From NCBI GenBank assembly GCA_002245135.1, contig NGBS01001211.1:1-39668 (forward strand): a DNA stretch of 39,668 nucleotides, in the 5' to 3' direction. The notes under the pieces were generated by a model that did not search any database, was not told where the DNA came from, and saw only the letters and a list, made by a program, of their open reading frames with translations. This stretch comes from Proteromonas lacertae (lineage: Eukaryota > Sar > Bigyra > Opalinata > Proteromonadidae). A program made the translations under genes and the position numbers. Shown here in pieces: positions 1 to 13,436 of this stretch. The stretch's first letter is position 1, and each line of letters begins with the position of its first letter.

Positions 1-3000
1 ATACTTCAATGGACAATATCTACTGATTTTACCAATTTGTGTAGAGGACAGTCTGAAGAATAATATTCACCTGCAGGAACAGTTCCTGAACCAGGAAGAC
101 TACATGTAGCTTGTTGTACATTTATAGTAATAGGTTCTGCAACACCATTAATTGAAAGTGTATATGTTTTTGTGCCAACTTCCTTTGGTATTCCTTTAAA
201 ACATCCAGTGATTGGTGAAACAACATAATCTTGTGGTGTTATTGTAAGAGAAGTAACAGCTCCAGATACAAATACTACACTACTGTTGAAACTCTTAGAA
301 CAATCTACTTCAATATCTTTATAAAGTGTAAATGCTTTGTTTATATATGCAATTGTTCCTGTTGAAGTAAATGCTTGAATCTTTAATGCTTGAGTATATG
401 ATGAATCTCCATTATCAGCTGTTAAACTAAATTCATATAATCCAACATTTGGAGTATCACATGTTAATGAGCTGTAGTCGAACTTGAGGTTAATTTACAT
501 ACATTCTGTGGATCATCTTTACTCCAAGTGGTTACTTGTCTTCCAGATATAACTGCGGCTGTCAATGGACTAGTTGATCCTGCAGTAACTGCAAATTCTG
601 TATTGATTTGGTCATTTAAAGAAACTGTGAATTCTGGTGGTAATAATTTACATCCAGATGTATCTTCACATTCCCATGAAGATTCTATGTAGTTGAACAT
701 CTTCTAGTTCTATTTCCTGAATAACCATTTTCACATGCAATTGAAGCAGAATCACCAGCTTTTGTTTGTGGCCATGTTCCATCTGCATTGCAATATACAA
801 TTATAACAGTAATAGCAACTGATGCTTTTAATTCTTTACCATCTCTGTTGTTCCTGTAACATCACATGAATATGTTTTAGCTTCATTATCATTCTCAATC
901 ATAGCTATACCAGATAATATACCAGTTTCTGATTCAAATGAAATACCCATTGGTAAACCATTTGAACATGATATATAATAGCTATTTACACCACCATTAG
1001 TAGTTGGTGAAACAGAACTAGCAAATCCTACTTTAAATGTTGTTGGTGTATAGGAAATAGATGTTGCATGACTTTGACATCCAGCTATTTCATTTTCCCA
1101 ATTTGCTGTTACTCCATCTGAATTAGCTACACATTTACGAGAAATCCATCCACTTTGAGTTGAATTACATGCTATTCTGGCAGTATAACCAGCTGCTGTT
1201 GAAGGCCATTTGCCATCTTCTGTTGCATTACAATAAGCTGGTATACAATTGTATTGTAATAAATCTGCCATTTGATAACCATAAACTCCCATTTTCTGGT
1301 TGTTTTACACCTGCTATTTGTAATCTAAATGCATTGTATGATTTGTAAATATTATTTAGATTAAACTTAGTTTGTACTGCATTAGCTGATGGTAAGTTAA
1401 CAGATAATTGTGTATCAATCAATTCCCAATCATTAGTACCATATTCTGATGAACCATATACTCTCCATCCTGTTGGATTTCTATATTCCCATCTATCATT
1501 AGCTGTCCAGAAGTCATACATATTGAAATATTCAGCTCTTTTATTTGGCCAATAAATATCAAAATTAACAGGATAATCTTCTTTAGTATGTAACATATGT
1601 TTTAGTACCATGGTTATTATCAATTGCTTTGCTAGCTTCTTCACCTCCATTAGTTGTTCCTGATGTATAAGCTTGAACACCATTCATTGTTGTTTTTAAT
1701 GAACATTTACCTGTTTGAGTTGTTGAACTAGCTGTTGGTAATAAAGATGCCTTTAAATGGATCATATGCTATACTGCTTCTATATCTATGACATTCTACA
1801 GCCATATAATTCTTACCAGCCTTAATCAACATTTGTGGAATTACAACAGTTCTTGCTGCTATTGGATCAATTAATCTCTTTCCCCATGTTGTTTCTGTTA
1901 CTAATCCAATTGGTAAACCATTTCTGTATATTTCTACTCCATTCAAATAAATGATAATACCAGAATCATGTGTTACTGATAAATCTAAACTGGAAATAAA
2001 TGTTAATTCATCATAGAAATTAAACTCTATTCCATAATAACTAGCTATTGTTGTTCTTGTTGGAATAATCCTGATCTATATTTATTTGGCATATATGATT
2101 TATCTAATTCACTCTTCCATTTATCATTATTTGGGCTTGCTATTTGAGAAATGCCATTCAGAACTATCTGTTAAATAACTTGTTAATGAAACTACATACT
2201 GAGTAGTTTTTACTGTTGTTGAATCATGTCTATATGTATCAAGTAATTGTGTTGCCTAAATAAATATAGAAATTAGTATCAGATGTCCAAGAATGCTTAT
2301 CAGAATTTCCAACTACTAATTCATATGCACCTAATGTAACACAAGCTGACATCCATTTATCATGATTCAATATATTACCTGCATTGCTTATAACATAGGA
2401 TGATGATGAAAATGATTTGAATGTATAATAGTTTCTTGGCATTCATTATCACATGTAAATCTAAATACAGCTAATTCTTTTGTTCCTGGACATTGTTGAT
2501 CTGCAATAATTTGAATTGTTGTTGGACTTGATTCACCACTTGGATTTATGGCTTTTAATGTTATAGAAATACCATTTCTTCCCATTCCCATTGTTGTACC
2601 AACAACACATCCTGTTTCTTCACTAAATCTTAAAAATTCTGGGAAATTCACCAGATTCTACTATTTCTACTCTACTTGCACCATTTTGAATAGATGGACA
2701 TAAAGAAACAATTTGACCTGGAATTACATTCACTTGAGGTGTTGGATAAACTAAAATTGGTGGAGCATTTACTGTATTTCCATTAACAACATATGCATCT
2801 GTAGTCCAAGCACCATCAGTATTATTAGCTGAATATACAACCAAATTATCCATAGATATTCTAAACCAACCACCACTAGCAGCTCCTCTTCTTGTAAATG
2901 TCACATTGTACATATCTGGTGTATTACATTCAGTGTAAATATATTCTTGAAATCCTACTAATCCAGAACCTTGATGAAGTAATATACCTCTGCTATTCAT

Positions 3001-6000
3001 TAATTGAACAACTACATCAGCATTTTGTATCGTATATTCAAATCTTAAGAATTTCATTGATCCTGGACAACCTGTTACTGTAATTGATACTTTTGCTTCT
3101 GTTGATCCTGATGGATTTGATGCTTCAATTGTCACTGGTTCACTCCATTGTTCATAAGGAATGCCAGATATTTCACCTGTATTAGGATTAAGTGATAAAC
3201 CTGTAGGTAATGGTGATTTTAATGTATAAATTACACCAATCGCATTATCCAATGATGGAGATACTGAATTAACAGTAACTCCATTTACTGTTAATTTTTG
3301 ACCAATACTTGTTGATATTGTTGGATATACTAAGTTTTGTGGATTGAATCTTTGTTCAACAGTAAATGTAATTTGAGTTGTATAGGTTGGTAAACTTGCA
3401 TCTGATGAACTTGATGCTGTAATTGTATAAGTTGTTTCTAATACACCAAGATCAGTTGGAGTACCTGATATAACACCTGTTGATGGATTAATCATTATAC
3501 CTGATGGTAATAATGGATTGATTAAGAAATTGTTATATTTTGATGATTGTACTTGGAAGAATATTGGTTCATTACTTTTAATTGCAATACCACTTACATA
3601 TGTTGCCAATTTATAAGTATATTCTAAATAACCTTCTGGTACATGAAGTAAATATTCAAAATCAACCTCTTTTCTACTGAATGGATAATTTCCACTATCA
3701 TGTGTCCATTCAAGTGAATGTGATTTATTACCTGAATTTTGTGCTTTACCAAATAATATACCAAAATATGTCAAACCACCATTTTCAAATTTTATTGTTA
3801 TATCCCTACTCTGTGAACCACAAGCTGTATTTTTATTTGAATAATAAGCACTTTCACTTGCTATATATAATCTTGACCAATCAGTTGCTTCAGCATGAAA
3901 TGTATAATCTCCTGCTTCGGGTATATTAAGATAACCTTTCCAATAAGCAACGAATGAACTCTTAAAATCATTAGTTAAACCATCCCAAACAGCAGCGCTT
4001 GATGGGAATTGTACACCTTTAGTTTCATATCTTGTAAATTTCAATGTTAATTGTTTAGGAACTTTATCAAGATCAATAATATCACATCCAACATTTCCAC
4101 TATAATAATAACCAGTTACACCTCTTGATAAACTATTTCCATTATTATCTAATATACCAAATGATATTTTAATAACTACTGTAACTACATTTGTAGCTGT
4201 AATTGTATATTCTCTTCTGTTGTATGCAATTGTTGGAGTACCACTAATAACACCATTGTTAAACACAACTCCTGGTGGAAGATCTGGTTCAATTCTCCAT
4301 GTTTTAACTGGTCCAACAAGAGTTGGAGTAATTGGTTCAATTTTAAGACCTTTTACAAAGATAAAATCATTTGTAGCATACGATACTTTCTGTAATATTG
4401 AACCTGTTGGTCTGGCAAATGCACTATCAGGAATATTAGTATAATCTGTAATTCCAGCATTTATACTTCTCCATTTTATATCATAATATTGTGCAGTTCC
4501 ACCATTGTAGAAATAAATTGCTAATTTTCTATAACCAGCTTGTAATGTCTTTGTATATGTGCCTGCTGCATTATAACTACCTGTCATAACATTTGCAACA
4601 CTCATATCATCAATAAATACCCACATTTCATCATCTCCTTGTATTTTAAACTGCCATTCACCTCCTGCTGGAATATTAATATAACCTGTGAATCTAGTAG
4701 CATAATATTCTTTTCCTATAACTGATGAACTTGAATCTCGAACTGGATAAGCAATTTCATATGGTGAATTTCTTCCACTTAGCGTAGAAAATGATGTTGG
4801 CATATCTACTTTTGTTACAGCATAATCACCTTTATCCCATTTTCTCATTAATTCAGATATTCCTATTGAACTAACTCCGCCATTTTCAGTCACTTCACCA
4901 TCTAATTTACCATCATCCATAATTGCTTCTACAACTTGTAATAATAAATTATATTGTGGTGAATTTCCTGCTGGATTTACTGCATTCATAATTATTGAAA
5001 CTGGTGATGGAGATATTGTTGTTGCTATACCTGTTATTGATCCAGTTACTGTATCAAATTTCAATCCTGCTGGCAATGATGCTTCATTTAGATATCATGT
5101 AACTATCAACAACACCAATACATGTTGGTGCAAATATTTCTGTTTCAATGTTTTGACCTACTTGCATTACTGAATTACCAAATGCATATGAACAACTTTT
5201 AATTAGTTCATAAATTTTCAATGGGAAGTTCAATTCATCATAGCCTTTTCTTTCACTTGTAACATTTAATACATAAGTTGTTGGACTTAATGCAACTGAT
5301 GCTCTACCTGTAAAAGATATTGTTGATCCAGTTGATACATTTAATACATTAAGTGAAATACCAGTTGGTAATGATGGATGTATTGTATAATCTACAACTG
5401 CTCTAGTACATGTTATTACTTTATTAACTAAATCACCTACTTTAAATGTCATACCTGTAATATCTTGACAACCTGGTGGTGGTAATGAAAGGCATTTGCT
5501 TCTATCTGGACTTGTCCATATTGGGTTGCCATTCACTAATGAACATGTTACTGTTGCACTACCACTATATTCACCACCACATCTAATATTAATTGAATTA
5601 CCAGCTAGTGTTTCTGGATATAAAATTCCTTCTACTGTTTGACTAGCACAAACTGGTTGATCTACTGTCAACTGTAAAACCTGAGATACTGGATTTGTAG
5701 TTGTTGTTGCTGTGATTGTATATATTTGATTTGATACTTTTTCAGTTGCTGCTCCTTTAATAATACCTGTATTAGCATCAATTGATACTCCAGTTGGTAA
5801 TCTTGGTGATATTGAATAACCTGTTACTTCACCATTTGGATTTGGTGTATATTTCATATTTGCACCTATATATGCTTTAACTGGGTTAATAAAATCATAA
5901 TTCAATTGTGTTGCATCTGGTTTCTTTAAGCATCCACTTCTATCAATATTATCATTCCAATTACCTGTAGAATCACATTCTCTTCTTTGATTTCCATCAT

Positions 6001-9000
6001 ATCCACTTTCACATTCAATTTCTGCATAATCACCTGCTAATGTTGCTGGCCATAAACCATCTTGAGGACAACTTGCTTGTCTACATACCAATAAATTGAA
6101 TTCTGAAAATTGAATTTGATTTGGACAACTAGCAATTCCACTCTTTTTATTTTTAATACCAATCCTTAAAGCTTCATAAGCATATTTCTTATTAGCTGTA
6201 ACAGGGAAATAGAAATACTTCTTTCTTGTCTCTGGTAATTCATCTACTATTCCTGATATTGTTCCTTCATAACCAAAACCATCTGTCTTTGCAGCAATTG
6301 TTTCCCAGAATGGATTACTTCCTTCATCTTTTGTTGTATCAAATTGTCTTGCTCCTTCTATCACCCAATTATATGGATCTCTACATGGATGATCATTCGC
6401 AGATGCAAATAAATATTGATCTATAGTATATGCTCCACCTTTTGGAATCCAATATCTAAATACTAAATATTGATCTCCTTCATCATATAAATATTTTGTA
6501 TTAACATTACTATCAAAAGCTTTTGAAAAACCTTCATTAGCACCATAGTCAGCATAAGCTGCTTTATTATTATAGTAGTTACTTTGTGTTTCACTTGATG
6601 GAACAGGTAATACATTTTGACAATTATTGGATGAATCTATGGAAATACTTAATGAAATAGTAAAAGCATTTGCTTTATCACCAGCTTCTTTCTTGTGTAT
6701 TTCAATACCAATATAATTATCTCCTTGATTTAATCTTTGATTTGAACCATATATAGTTCTTGATGACATAGAAGCAAATTGTGATGTTGCTAATGTACTT
6801 GATGAAAATGATGTATCAGAAGCTGAAGAACCCATATTACGAATATACAATTGTTGACCATTCAAATAGACTACAATACCATCTCTATAACTTAATGTTA
6901 ACTCAAATCGTGAAATTGCTGCAAAATCAACATAAGCTAATGAAAATTTTGCTCTGTAATATGTTGTTGTTTGTTTAGTATCAGGTAATGTATTTATTGT
7001 ACATTTTTTCCAGTCACTATCACCTCCATATTCTTGATGCCAATTTCCACTTGCAGAAAAACTATATTCCCATTGAGTAGCTACATCAATATAAGTAAAT
7101 AAATCAATGGTATATGTTGTTCTTCCATCATAAACAACAGTTAAATAAGCTATATTCACATTATTTTTGTATATATAATACCTTCCACTTCTACCTTTTT
7201 TACTTCCTGCCATACCATATGTAAGTTTGTATGTACCAAATGGCAAACATTGAGACCATCTAAATGAACTATAACTTGGGAAACCATTTTGATAATTTAA
7301 TATAACTCCATCTTTTCCTGTTAATTGCATCATTTGATCTTCACCATAATTTGTCATAATACCTTCAACTGATAACAGTGAATAACCATCTTGACAATAT
7401 TCATTAAATCTGAAACTTATAGTAACTGATGAACTACTTTCACCTCCTCTTCCATAAGCTGTAACAGTTACATTTTTATTTTCAGCACCAACTAATGCAT
7501 AACCAGAGAATTCACCTGTAGTTGTATTGAATAACACTCCAAGAGGTAATGAATTTTCAGGAACAGAGAATGATGAAGCACCATATTTGATTGGATTAGT
7601 TTTTATACTGATTTCTTCACCAATAACATATGTAAATTCGTTTGATCTATAACTAAGTTCTGGTGTATCTCCTTTTTCAATTGAAAATTGAACAGCAGAT
7701 GATGGATTATCATAATTCCAACTTCCTTTTTTGAATATAACATCATCTTCACCACCAACTATATAAGTTCCACCTAATTGACCTTCAAAATTCATTTCTA
7801 ATCTTAAATCAGATATTTCAGAACATGTAAAGAATGCATAATATGTATTAAATGAATGATCTTTTGCTTCTTTTGCATATAAAACTCCAGCTACTCCTGT
7901 ACTTGTTACTTTATAAAGATTCATTGTCAAATCTTTATCACCAGTAATATACTTTAAATACACTAAATTACCATTAGCACAACCTCTAATAGTAATTGAT
8001 AATTCATATGTACTTGCACCAGAAGGATTTGAGCAACTAACAGTTACTGTACCAGAAAATTCCTCAACTGGATTACCTAATATTGTACCATCTGCATCAA
8101 AACTTAATCCTTTTGGTAATGCAGGATTGCTTGACCATTTCACTGCTGTGCTTGAAACATATGTTGGTTTTAATAAAACTTGCATACCTATTTCACCAGA
8201 TATACTGTTTGGGTAAGTCAAACCACTTGGTGCTTGATAAGCATGAGCTTCAATTGATATACTTGATTCTAAACATTCATTACTACCTTGACTTTTACAT
8301 GCTTGAATATTGAATGTTGTCAATGAGAAATTACCCATTGCTACACTTGGTGTTCCAGAAATACAACCTGTTTGTGAATTAATGTTAATACCATCTGGTA
8401 AATTTGGTGTAATTGAGAAATAATTATATTTATTTTCATCAGCTTTTGCAAACAATGGACAATTCTTTGCCATTTCTACTCCAGAAACATAATCATTACG
8501 CATATACTCATATTCAAAAGCCAATGAAGGCATATGATATAAAGCTGAATGTGGTACCATTTTCTTTGTAACACCTGGACCTGTATATTGTACTTCTAAA
8601 GTCTTTAATGGTGATGTATGACCTTTTGTATATCTAACTGAAAAATAATTTAATCCTTCAACTAGATTAAAAGCTAAGTCATTTGATTGAAGTTTGCAAC
8701 CATCCTCTAATGTCATATATTGACCTCCATTAGCTGTTACATATAATCTACCACCATCTTGAACAGTAAATGAAAACATATACGAACCAGCCTTTTCTAC
8801 ATACAAATAACCAGTCCATCTAATATCATAATCATTAGCAAAATCAGAGCTTAATCCATCCCAAATTTCATTGGTAGTAGCATGCCATATATCTGAATCA
8901 GATGTTGTAACTTTTTGTATTGCTAATGAATGATATTGATTATTAATATCAATGAATTTGCAATCATTTCTACCAGTTGTTTTATAATAATTACCTAATA

Positions 9001-10443
9001 ATCCTTGCATAGCATATTCTTTACTAACTTTAATAACACGAATGTTCAATACAGATGTAAAATCATCATATCCTGAATATGTACTTTTACATTTAAATGT
9101 AAAAGTCGATATATGCACCATTATTGTATTCTATTGCAGCAGTTGTAGTTAATTTTCCTGATGATAATACACTTACTCCAATTTTACTTAAATCTGGTGT
9201 TACTTCAATTGATGGACAATAACCAATGTATATACCATCAATTGACTTAGATTGACCAATATTTAATGAATAAAACTTAGCTGGATATTCTAACTTTGTA
9301 ACAGGTGAAGGAACATATCTTAAATTAGCTTTTGGAATTGTTGCAAATGCTGTTGAACCTGGAGTCTTCCATTGAACTATTAAATCATTTGCATTACCTC
9401 CATTGAAGTGTAAAACAGCAAAAGCTTTATAACCTGGAGTTGAAACTGACATTGTATATGTCCTGGCTTGATTCCAAGATGGAGTAGGTTCTCCTTTATT
9501 TATATTCATATCATCAATATATATTACTGCATTATCATCAGATCTGTAACTAAAAACATAATCTCCAGTTTTTTCAAAATTTAATGCAGCAGTCCATTTA
9601 CCATACATATTACCTATATTACCTCCTACTTGTATACATGGATCATTTAATGGGCAAGTATATGTTGGTTGTTCAAATACATTTGTGTAATGATTAATTG
9701 AACCATCTTCAAATTTCTTCATATAAGTTGGATATACTGTATTTGACCAAGCTGTTTGTCCATATGCAAATCTAGCCAAAATACCTTGACTTGCCTCTGA
9801 TGATGATGGATCAATAATACTATATTTAAGTGTTACTGTTGCTGTACCTCCACCACGAATACCAGTAACTGTAATTGTTGCAGTTTGATCATTAGCTGGA
9901 CCAGCTAATGCAGCTGTGCCTGTTATTGCACCTGTAGTTGGATCAATCTCCATACCAGTTGGTAATCCATCTGCAGTAAATGAAGAAGTAATTGAATCAC
10001 AAGTTGGTGGCATCAATGAGTTTGGATAATTAATCATAAACAATGCATTTCTAACATTGTAAGTACATGATGTCAATGGACTAATTACTGCAACTTGAAT
10101 AACAACTCTAATTACATCTGAAGAACCTCTTCTTCCAACAGATACAGTATAACTAGATTGAGCAGATGCATATGTAGGTGTTCCAGATATTAAACCAGTA
10201 GTATCTTCACCTATTTCTGTATTGATGGTCATTCCAGTAGGTAATACAGGTGAAACAGACACAGATGCTATTACGAAATTGCATGTCAACCTCGATGATG
10301 CTTCAACATCTTTAATCATAATTAATACATTGTTATTTTCATAACTACATGTATAACCTTGACAGTTTACTAGATAAAGACATTAATAATTTATATATAC
10401 CTGTAATTAGCAAACAACAAAGTAGTAAAAGAGTTATCTTCAT
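1..10443 (-). CDS. Giant modular surface/secreted protein with He_PIG (Ig-like), PA14, discoidin-like and Sushi domains (3' end beyond the window)
   Basis: Start chosen at 10443 because it opens a signal peptide (MKITLLLLCCLLIT) that joins the long downstream frame through a 31-nt intron (10370-10400, GTATAT...CTAG). More than 13 He_PIG-like repeats show the LPxGhxhxxxTGxIxGxP signature (about 10230, 9950, 8380, 8100, 7530, 5780, 5360, 5050, 4270, 3490, 3190, 2620, 940). Four PA14-like beta-barrels lie at about 9790-9310, 9020-8520, 4870-4410 and 4130-3650 (YxxTRFTGYI, DDEMWVFIDD style cores). Discoidin/F5-8-like modules lie at 6560-6090 and 1690-1270, and Cys-rich Sushi-like modules at 6085-5935, 5650-5490, 1250-1075 and 790-640. 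Such combinations are known from extracellular carbohydrate-binding or adhesive proteins; the ligand here is unknown. The frame is interrupted by eight +1 and five -1 breaks, dense below 2.7 kb, yet domain homology continues across each. No transmembrane anchor is seen within the window. Confidence 0.85.
305..5199 (-). repeat. Super-repeat copy 2 of the giant He_PIG/PA14 gene
   Basis: Begins with SCSY...APTC (~5195), the counterpart of SCTY...PPTC in copy 1. Equivalent landmarks are offset by 4.83 to 4.92 kb: PA14 pair (4870 and 4130 versus 9790 and 9020), CPGS/CANG module (3065 versus 7980), discoidin-like (1690 versus 6560), first Sushi (1250 versus 6085), second Sushi (790 versus 5650). 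A third copy appears to start near 305 (DCSKSF...) and leaves the window. Confidence 0.7.
5200..10080 (-). repeat. Super-repeat copy 1 of the giant He_PIG/PA14 gene
   Basis: Starts at the SCTY...PPTC Ig-like motif (~10060) and runs through PA14, PA14, several He_PIG units, a jelly-roll-like module, a discoidin-like module, two Sushi modules and a closing He_PIG. The same module order recurs about 4.9 kb downstream in the transcript. The copies are diverged in sequence and are recognised from domain order and signature residues. Confidence 0.75.
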
Positions 10444-11330
10444 TATAATAATCAAGATCCTTCTTTTAATAGCAAATCTATACTTCAGATCTAAACCAAT
10501 CAAAACTAATTTTTTAGATTTAAAGCAATATCATTGGCTATTCAAGATACAATCTTGGGTGCGAAAATGAGCCGAAATGTTTTTTAAAGTGAGTTTTTTG
10601 TGTGAAGTAATATTATGTTTAAATGAATAATAGTAAATAATTAAACCTTCCGCATTACTATATAAGTATTCCAATAAATAGACAATTTATGCTATATAAT
10701 AGGAATAATAATGTATATATACATTAATTGTATATATTAAATTTACTATCTGTATTAACTAAGATAGTAAGTTATGATTTAGAGTGATATAGATTTGTTA
10801 TGATAAATATCATTCGTTATTTATATGAAATTAATCAGTATTACAACAATAAATCATTAAATATTTATGATTTTAGTGGAATTGAATAAAACCCATTTCT
10901 ATTTGTTTTTAACTACATTCAGTTATTTAAGAAGAATAAATTAAAAATCGTATTACTTGTAAATTTACAATTCAGTTTATTCACTTCAATCGTGTTAATT
11001 CATAAATAAAGAAATATAGAAATTACCAGAAACAAAGCAAGCCAAATTGAATTAGACAATTCTAGAAATTTCTTATATTTTTTCTATTCTTTATTATCTC
11101 TTTACACATGTTTAATAATAATTCATTTTTTATAAAAATGTATACTAGATTATGATATTTTTTTTTAATTGTAATCTATTTTTCATTTGCTAAAGGATTA
11201 CTGTTATTTAAATTATCGGAAATGGTAAAAAAAGAAACTTTAGTGTTGACATCATATTCTCATCTTTCTTTACTTCATTTTTCAATCAAGCTTTTTATCA
11301 AACATATTTGAGAAATCTTTATTTTTTGAA
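10444..11330. other. Intergenic region between two divergent genes
   Basis: About 890 AT-rich bases between the start of the giant minus-strand gene and the start of the TOG/HEAT gene. It should hold both promoters. The only structures I see are a 9-bp inverted repeat at 10743-10770 and a GC-containing GAGCCGA word at 10569-10575. I found no convincing gene or RNA. Confidence 0.6.
10743..10770. repeat. 9-bp perfect inverted repeat
   Basis: TTACTATCT (10743-10751) and its reverse complement AGATAGTAA (10762-10770) flank a 10-nt spacer in the divergent promoter region. It could be a protein-binding palindrome, or chance in AT-rich DNA. Confidence 0.4.
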
Positions 11331-13257
11331 ATGAGTGAGGATAAAGAAGAAGAAAAGTATAGTTCCTACTTTACACAACATAGATTCAATTTCTTGGTAT
11401 CTACATTCGAAGATGAAGACTATATTTATCTTACAAAAGAAGATTTTGAAGAATTAAAGAATTCAATACCAATTAACAATTTATTAACGATAATAAATCA
11501 TACAGCATGTCATAGTCATACTAAATTATCCAGTATTTATTTCATTATTCTAATTCTTCAATTAGACCCACTACCATCATTTAATGATAATAAAATAATT
11601 AAAACAGAAAAAAGTGCATCTGAACCAATTGAAAATGCGACTGATGAAGATTCTACTCTTCTTGTTCAATCATCAAGTGAAGATTTAAGTCTTAAACAAT
11701 CTGCAGACATTAATGCAAAGATGAAAAGAGAAAATAGTACTATATCTCAAACAGAAGAAGACGATAAAGATAAAGAAAGTGAGAATGATATGTACAAAAA
11801 GAAGAAATTCAAGAAAATAAAGTATATAAATAATGTAATTATGTATATAAATAGATTAACAAATGATTTAAAAAACAAATTGGATATGATATTGAAGCAA
11901 TATAAAGATGACAAATGGCAAACAATCAAAAATATGTTGAGTTATATAAAAGATATAAACACATCCAATCCTCGATATATAGAATTAAATATTGATGTTG
12001 TACATACAGTTATATTGAATGGATTACAGAATTCAAGAACAGCTATTTCCAGACAAGCATTATCAATATTATCTGAAGTGTTTCTAGTTCAATTAGTATA
12101 AAAATAATTATAATATAAATTAATTGTTTTTGTTATTAATTAGGATAATCTAAGTCCTTGGTTACCTCAATTTTTTGATATTTTATTAAGTAGATTGACA
12201 TCACCACAACAGTTTATAGTAGATGATGCATTAAATGTAATATTTCAAATCCAACCATTGTTACCAGGTAAATATTATATTACTCAAATCAAAAACGCAA
12301 TAGCAGCATCTAACAATCCAATACATAAATCATATTATATCAAATGTTTGAGTAGTTTATTTGAAACTATTGGAAAGAAGATTGAAGATTATTCACCTGC
12401 TTATTTTGAACTGTTAACGAGAGTAAATGATAATGTTCCAGAACAAATAAAGTATTTATACTTTATTAAATATATATTTTTGTAGAGTATTTAATACAAT
12501 TAATAATACATTATGTGAAGTATATGGTGAAGATAATGTTGATTCATTCCTTAAATCAATATTAAAACCACCAATCTACAACGCATTCAAGTTATTATTA
12601 TTAAGAAAAGATAAAACTCAAACAACTCGTAGTTCAACTCCAATACCAAATAATAGTGATAATAATAATAATAATAAACAAAAACCAAGTAATAATGAAA
12701 ATGATAATAGCAATACAGAAACACTACAACAACAACAAGTACCAATGACTCCACCTGCATCATTATCTGAACCAATAAAAATACAAAAACCAGAAGAAGA
12801 AGAAGAAGTTCCAATACCACTACCACAATCTTCACAACCAACAACAATTATAAGAAGACCAATACCAACAGAAGAAGAAAAGGAAGAAGAAGAAGAAGAA
12901 CAACAACAACAAGTAGATATGAAGAATGAAGAATCAGTTGAAGACAATGATAAAGATAAAGAAGTAGAGATTGAAACAAATAATGAAATGGGAAATACTG
13001 TAGAAGAAGAAGGTAATAATAATGATAAGATAGAAACAGAACAACAACAACAGCCAAAGGAAGATAAATTATTGGATATTAATTCATCATCCTACAGTTT
13101 TGAAAATGGAAATAGTAAATTCAAATTTTCTTCTAAAGATGATGTAGAAAATAGATTAATGAGGTTATGGCAAAATAGTAAAGCATTTTTAGAATCTATG
13201 GATCAAAAAATAGAAAGACTTCCTCTGTCTACTGCTAGAATACCATCTGATAGTTAA
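11331..13257 (+). CDS. TOG/HEAT-repeat (CLASP_N-like) protein with acidic/Gln-rich C-terminal region
   Basis: Three exons: 11331-12095, 12144-12451 and 12486-13257, separated by introns of 48 nt (12096-12143) and 34 nt (12452-12485), give an uninterrupted 614-residue protein. The middle (about residues 170-400) is a HEAT/TOG-like alpha-solenoid: a KWQTIKNML helix, SRQALSILSEVF, a PQFFDILLSRL helix and a FIVDDALNVIF helix, the pattern of CLASP/TOGARAM tubulin-binding TOG domains. The C-terminal third is low complexity (Asn, Gln, Glu runs) and ends in a short conserved-looking segment (RLMRLWQNSKAFLE style). TOG domains bind tubulin and regulate microtubule dynamics; assignment to CLASP, TOGARAM or another HEAT family is not settled by eye. 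Confidence 0.7.
12632..13060 (+). repeat. Low-complexity coding tract (AAT, CAA and GAA triplet runs)
   Basis: Interrupted AAT, CAA and GAA triplet runs encode Asn-, Gln- and Glu-rich segments in the TOG/HEAT protein. They also create long but spurious open frames on the opposite strand. Confidence 0.85.
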
Positions 13258-13386
13258 TTAAAATTAAATACTTAATATTACATAGTTATTATTTTTAACT
13301 GTGTTAGTTTCAAAATATTGTCTTGAATAAAATAATTTTGATGAAGAATATTCAAAAATCATTCAAAAAACACTGTATTTAACTTT

Positions 13387-13416
13387 GTTTAAATAATGTT
13401 GAAACATTATTTAAAC
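13387..13416. promoter_or_regulatory. Perfect 14-bp inverted repeat just upstream of a start codon
   Basis: Left arm GTTTAAATAATGTT (13387-13400), two-base spacer GA, right arm AACATTATTTAAAC (13403-13416). It ends 20 bases before the ATG at 13437. Possible dimeric transcription-factor site or 5' UTR hairpin. The symmetry is seen directly; the function is inferred. Confidence 0.5.
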
Positions 13417-13436
13417 TTTATTATTGAACGACTATA

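Noticed and set aside
1-10443. Reading the PA14 domains as a toxin-related gene
   Set aside because: PA14 is a widespread carbohydrate-binding module; the He_PIG, discoidin-like and Sushi context indicates a surface or adhesive protein of the host.
12587-13057. Opposite-strand open frames rich in Val, Leu, Cys and Ser
   Set aside because: They are shadows of GAA/CAA/AAT triplet runs in the TOG/HEAT coding exon.
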